Of a DNA stretch of 64,000 bases, positions 61,581 to 64,000 are shown piece after piece. This DNA is from Flavobacterium sp. SLB02 (lineage in GTDB: Bacteria > Bacteroidota > Bacteroidia > Flavobacteriales > Flavobacteriaceae), in assembly GCF_009664855.1 (NCBI RefSeq), contig NZ_CP045928.1:248001-312000 (forward strand), in the 5' to 3' direction. The translations under genes and the position numbers were made by a program. Each line of letters starts with the position of its first letter. Positions within the stretch are counted from its first letter, which is position 1. The notes beneath the pieces were generated by a model. That model saw nothing but the letters and a program-made list of their open reading frames with translations, was not told where the DNA came from and searched no databases.

Positions 61581-63086
61581 TTAAAAACTTATTTTTTCTG
61601 TGCTGCGGGAACTAGTCAGGTATAATCCTAAATAAGTGATAAGTCCGTTGAGTACGATTAATTCATTATCAAAAACATATCCTGCAAATAATGCTGCTGA
61701 ATTTTCATTTAGTAAATACGTAAAGAAAGGCGATAATAAGCAAATTACGGGAACAAATTTATCTTTTACATGTCTTGATTTCTGGAACAATCCAAAAGCG
61801 TATAATCCTAATAATGGACCGTAAGTATAAGAAGCCACTTTGAAGATCATACCCACTACTGAACTATCGTTGATCGAGTTGAAAATAAGGATCACAAAGA
61901 AAATCAGGGCAGAGAAACTAATGTGAACCAAATGTCTGGTACGAACGGTGTTTTTCTTGCTGTTTTCGGCTTTGTCCATTCCTAGAAAATCAACGCAAAA
62001 AGAGGTTGTTAAGGCTGTTAATGCCGAATCTGTTGTGGCAAATGTGGCTGCAATGATTCCTAATAAAAATACGATTGCCGGAATTGTAGCCAAATGGTTC
62101 AGTGCGATTTCCGGAAAAAGTAAATCGGTTCTTGGTTTGCCGGTAACTAGATCCGTTGGGATCGCGATGCCGTTTTTGTTGGCATAGATATAAAGTAAAG
62201 CTCCAACACTTAGAAAGAAAATGTTGATCACAACAAAGATTCCCGTAAAGGTGAACATGTTTTTTTGTGCTTCGCCAATGTTTTTACAGCTCAGGTTTTT
62301 TTGCATTAAATCCTGATCCAATCCTGTCATGGCAATGGTTACAAACATTCCTCCTAAAATTTGTTTTACAAAATGAAACTTACTTCCCAGAAAATCATCA
62401 AAGAAAAATATTTTAGAATAATTGCTGTTTTTTACTTCTTCGAAAGCGCCAATAGCACTTAAATCCATACGGTCGCAAATGAAATAAATGGTAAGAAAAA
62501 CAGATGTTACCAGGAAAAATGTTTGTAAAGTATCGGTTATGATAATCGTTTTTAGTCCGCCTCTGTAGGTATACGAAAAAATAAGTACCAAAGAAATCAG
62601 GACTGTAAAGGCAAACGGAATATGATAAAAATCAAATACAAAACGCTGCAATACAATAACCACTAAATAAAGCCTGAATGCAGAGCTAACGGTTCTGCTG
62701 ATCAGGAAAATAGAAGCAGCAGTTTTATAGCTGTAAAAGCCCATTCTTTGTTCGATATAACCATAAATCGAGGTTAAATTCATTCGGTAATACAACGGCA
62801 GTAATAATTTGGTAATTACTATAAATCCCATTGCATTACCCAAAACGAATTGAAAATATTTGAATTGTTCACCACTTGGCGCACCCACTTCTCCGGGAAC
62901 AGAGATAAAAGTTACTCCGGAAAGGGCAGTTCCTATCATTCCAAAAGCAACCAGATACCATTTTGAGTTTTTATTGGCGGTAAAAAAAGCGTCATTTCCG
63001 CCATCTTTTCTGCTCACTCTGTGCGAGATGTAGAATAATGTTCCGAAATAAATGATGATAAGGAGGAGTATGGTACTTGGTGTCAT
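61581..63086 (-). CDS. Sodium:solute symporter (SSS family)
   Basis: 501 residues from the ATG at 63086 (MTPSTILLLIIIYFGTLFYISHRVS); an upstream TTG start is less likely. About 13 TM segments. Typical SSS pieces: FTANKNSKWYLVAFGMIGTALSGVTFISVPGEVG near the start, YGYIEQRMGFYSYKTAASIFLISRTVSS, YTYRGGLKTIIITDTLQTFF, and ATFATTDSALTALTTSFCVDFLG with the Na2-site Ser/Thr residues. Its position between murQ and the GH3 gene suggests uptake of MurNAc, GlcNAc or anhydro-disaccharide with Na+. Substrate is inferred from context. Confidence 0.88.
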   Translation of the reverse strand: MTPSTILLLIIIYFGTLFYISHRVSRKDGGNDAFFTANKNSKWYLVAFGMIGTALSGVTFISVPGEVGAPSGEQFKYFQFVLGNAMGFIVITKLLLPLYYRMNLTSIYGYIEQRMGFYSYKTAASIFLISRTVSSAFRLYLVVIVLQRFVFDFYHIPFAFTVLISLVLIFSYTYRGGLKTIIITDTLQTFFLVTSVFLTIYFICDRMDLSAIGAFEEVKNSNYSKIFFFDDFLGSKFHFVKQILGGMFVTIAMTGLDQDLMQKNLSCKNIGEAQKNMFTFTGIFVVINIFFLSVGALLYIYANKNGIAIPTDLVTGKPRTDLLFPEIALNHLATIPAIVFLLGIIAATFATTDSALTALTTSFCVDFLGMDKAENSKKNTVRTRHLVHISFSALIFFVILIFNSINDSSVVGMIFKVASYTYGPLLGLYAFGLFQKSRHVKDKFVPVICLLSPFFTYLLNENSAALFAGYVFDNELIVLNGLITYLGLYLTSSRSTEKISF

Positions 63087-63163
63087 GGTATAGTTTTGGT
63101 GGTTGGTTCTTAATGAATTTTGGTGAATCAAAAGTGAATCAAAGATGAATAAAACGGTTGATT

Positions 63164-63197
63164 AAACCTAACAGGTTTTTAAAACCTGTTAGGTTTC
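63164..63197. repeat. Perfect palindrome between murQ and the symporter gene
   Basis: AAACCTAACAGGTTTT and AAAACCTGTTAGGTTT form a long perfect stem with a tiny loop. It lies 57 bases past the murQ stop. The minus strand lacks a good T run, so it may be a processing site, attenuator or dispersed palindrome. Confidence 0.65.
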
Positions 63198-63253
63198 TTT
63201 GATAAAAATCAAGCCTATAAATCTATTAAATATTTTTGATTCGTTGGCGGTTT

Positions 63254-64000
63254 TTAGTTTTCCTGATTTTTGCTTTGAGACAGTAAAACAGCTCTTACGC
63301 TTTTGTGTTTTTGCAGTAATTCTTCGGCTACGTCATATTCAATTCCAAGTTCTTCCATAATCATTTTGATGCCGCGTTTTACCAGTTTTTCGTTAGAAAG
63401 CTGCATATCGACCATTTTGTTGCCTTTTACTTTCCCTAGTTTAATCATTACTGATGTAGAGATCATGTTTAATGTTAGTTTTTGGGCTGTTCCGGCTTTC
63501 ATTCTGGTGCTTCCGGTAAGGAATTCAGGCCCTACGATTAATTCGATAGGATAATCTGCTTCCTGAGCAATAAGTCCGTTACTAATGCAGGAAATACTTC
63601 CTGTTTTGATATTGTGTTCTTTTGCTTTTTGCAAAGCGCCTAAAACATAAGGTGTATTTCCCGAAGCAGCAATTCCTATGATAAAATCTAAACTTGAAAT
63701 TTCAAATTTAGCCAGATCTTTCCATGCTTGCTCGGTGTTGTCTTCGGCATTTTCTACGGCTTTTCTAATGGCAGTATCTCCACCGGCAATAATTCCGATA
63801 ATCATATCATGCGGCACACCAAAAGTTGGCGGACATTCTGATGCATCCAGGATTCCAATTCGTCCGGAAGTTCCGGCTCCAATATAAAATAATCGACCGC
63901 CCAGCTGCATTTTTTTTACAATGGCCTTAACCAGTTTTTCGATTTTAGGAATCTGCTCGTCGATAATATGCGGTACTTTTTTGTCCTCTGTATTGATATT
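63254..64000 (-). CDS. murQ: N-acetylmuramic acid 6-phosphate etherase (5' end outside window)
   Basis: The frame stays open to the window edge, so the start is not visible; an internal ATG at 63910 is not the true start. The visible 248 residues include INTEDKKVPHIIDEQIPKIEKLVKAIV, GGRLFYIGAGTSGRIGILDASECPPTFGV (SIS-domain sugar-phosphate site), GIIAGGDTAIRKAVENAEDN, FIIGIAASGNTPYVLGAL, and EFLTGSTRMKAGTAQKLTLNMIST, the MurQ signature. It splits MurNAc-6-phosphate into GlcNAc-6-phosphate and D-lactate in the cytoplasm. First gene seen of the muropeptide cluster; NagA, encoded at 28.6 kb, takes the next step. Confidence 0.95.
   Translation of the reverse strand, partial: NINTEDKKVPHIIDEQIPKIEKLVKAIVKKMQLGGRLFYIGAGTSGRIGILDASECPPTFGVPHDMIIGIIAGGDTAIRKAVENAEDNTEQAWKDLAKFEISSLDFIIGIAASGNTPYVLGALQKAKEHNIKTGSISCISNGLIAQEADYPIELIVGPEFLTGSTRMKAGTAQKLTLNMISTSVMIKLGKVKGNKMVDMQLSNEKLVKRGIKMIMEELGIEYDVAEELLQKHKSVRAVLLSQSKNQEN

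Overview
This window is AT-rich DNA from a Bacteroidota bacterium, most likely Flavobacterium or a close relative. The evidence is a SusC/SusD pair with FecI/FecR-type sigma and anti-sigma factors, many short lipoproteins with a Cys lipobox, families typical of this phylum (DUF2480, the DUF5009/HGSNAT-like acyltransferase, the GH3-beta-lactamase fusion), and promoters of the Bacteroidota type (TTG near -33, TAnnTTTG near -7). No rRNA, tRNA, CRISPR array, transposase or prophage was seen. The assignment comes from reading the sequence; no database was searched.

1-9.2 kb: accessory and signalling region. On the minus strand lie a small lipoprotein, a TPR sensor histidine kinase and a response regulator (4555-7157). 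Around them are a DUF3892 gene, a tightly packed six-gene cassette (1052-4392: Cys-rich protein, DUF4236, Excalibur, TerB-like, four-TM coiled-coil protein, vWA lipoprotein) and an unknown single-TM protein (7508-8542). The promoters of these three units share a palindrome, TACGG-N4-CCGTA, 21-22 bases upstream of the -7 box. I read this as a small local regulon of the two-component system, and it is the best candidate for an undescribed system in the window.

9.2-24 kb: a multi-PAS histidine kinase with a stand-alone receiver, a large MscS channel, a CPA1 Na+/H+ antiporter, a HasA/NodC-like glycosyltransferase behind a near-consensus sigma-54 promoter, and a TetR - small protein - MFS operon with an operator-like palindrome. 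Long intergenic stretches here hold dispersed palindromic repeats.

24-44.5 kb: an AraC regulator with an NmrA-like reductase, a lipoprotein pair (metzincin-motif protease plus beta-propeller), nagA, then an ECF sigma / FecR / SusC / SusD locus followed by a GDPD-like-alkaline phosphatase fusion, which points to uptake of a phosphate-containing substrate. A type I secretion-like set (ABC protein with altered catalytic motifs, HlyD, TolC) follows.

44.5-55.8 kb: a SufR-like regulator with an inverted-repeat operator sits divergent from DUF2480 - RND adaptor - RND pump - outer-membrane factor. An MFS (DHA2) transporter, an aldehyde dehydrogenase and an SRPBCC protein follow.

55.8-64 kb: a minus-strand muropeptide recovery cluster: murQ, sodium:solute symporter, GH3-beta-lactamase fusion, anmK and the HGSNAT-like acyltransferase. 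With nagA at 28.6 kb these cover the route from cell-wall sugars to glucosamine-6-phosphate.
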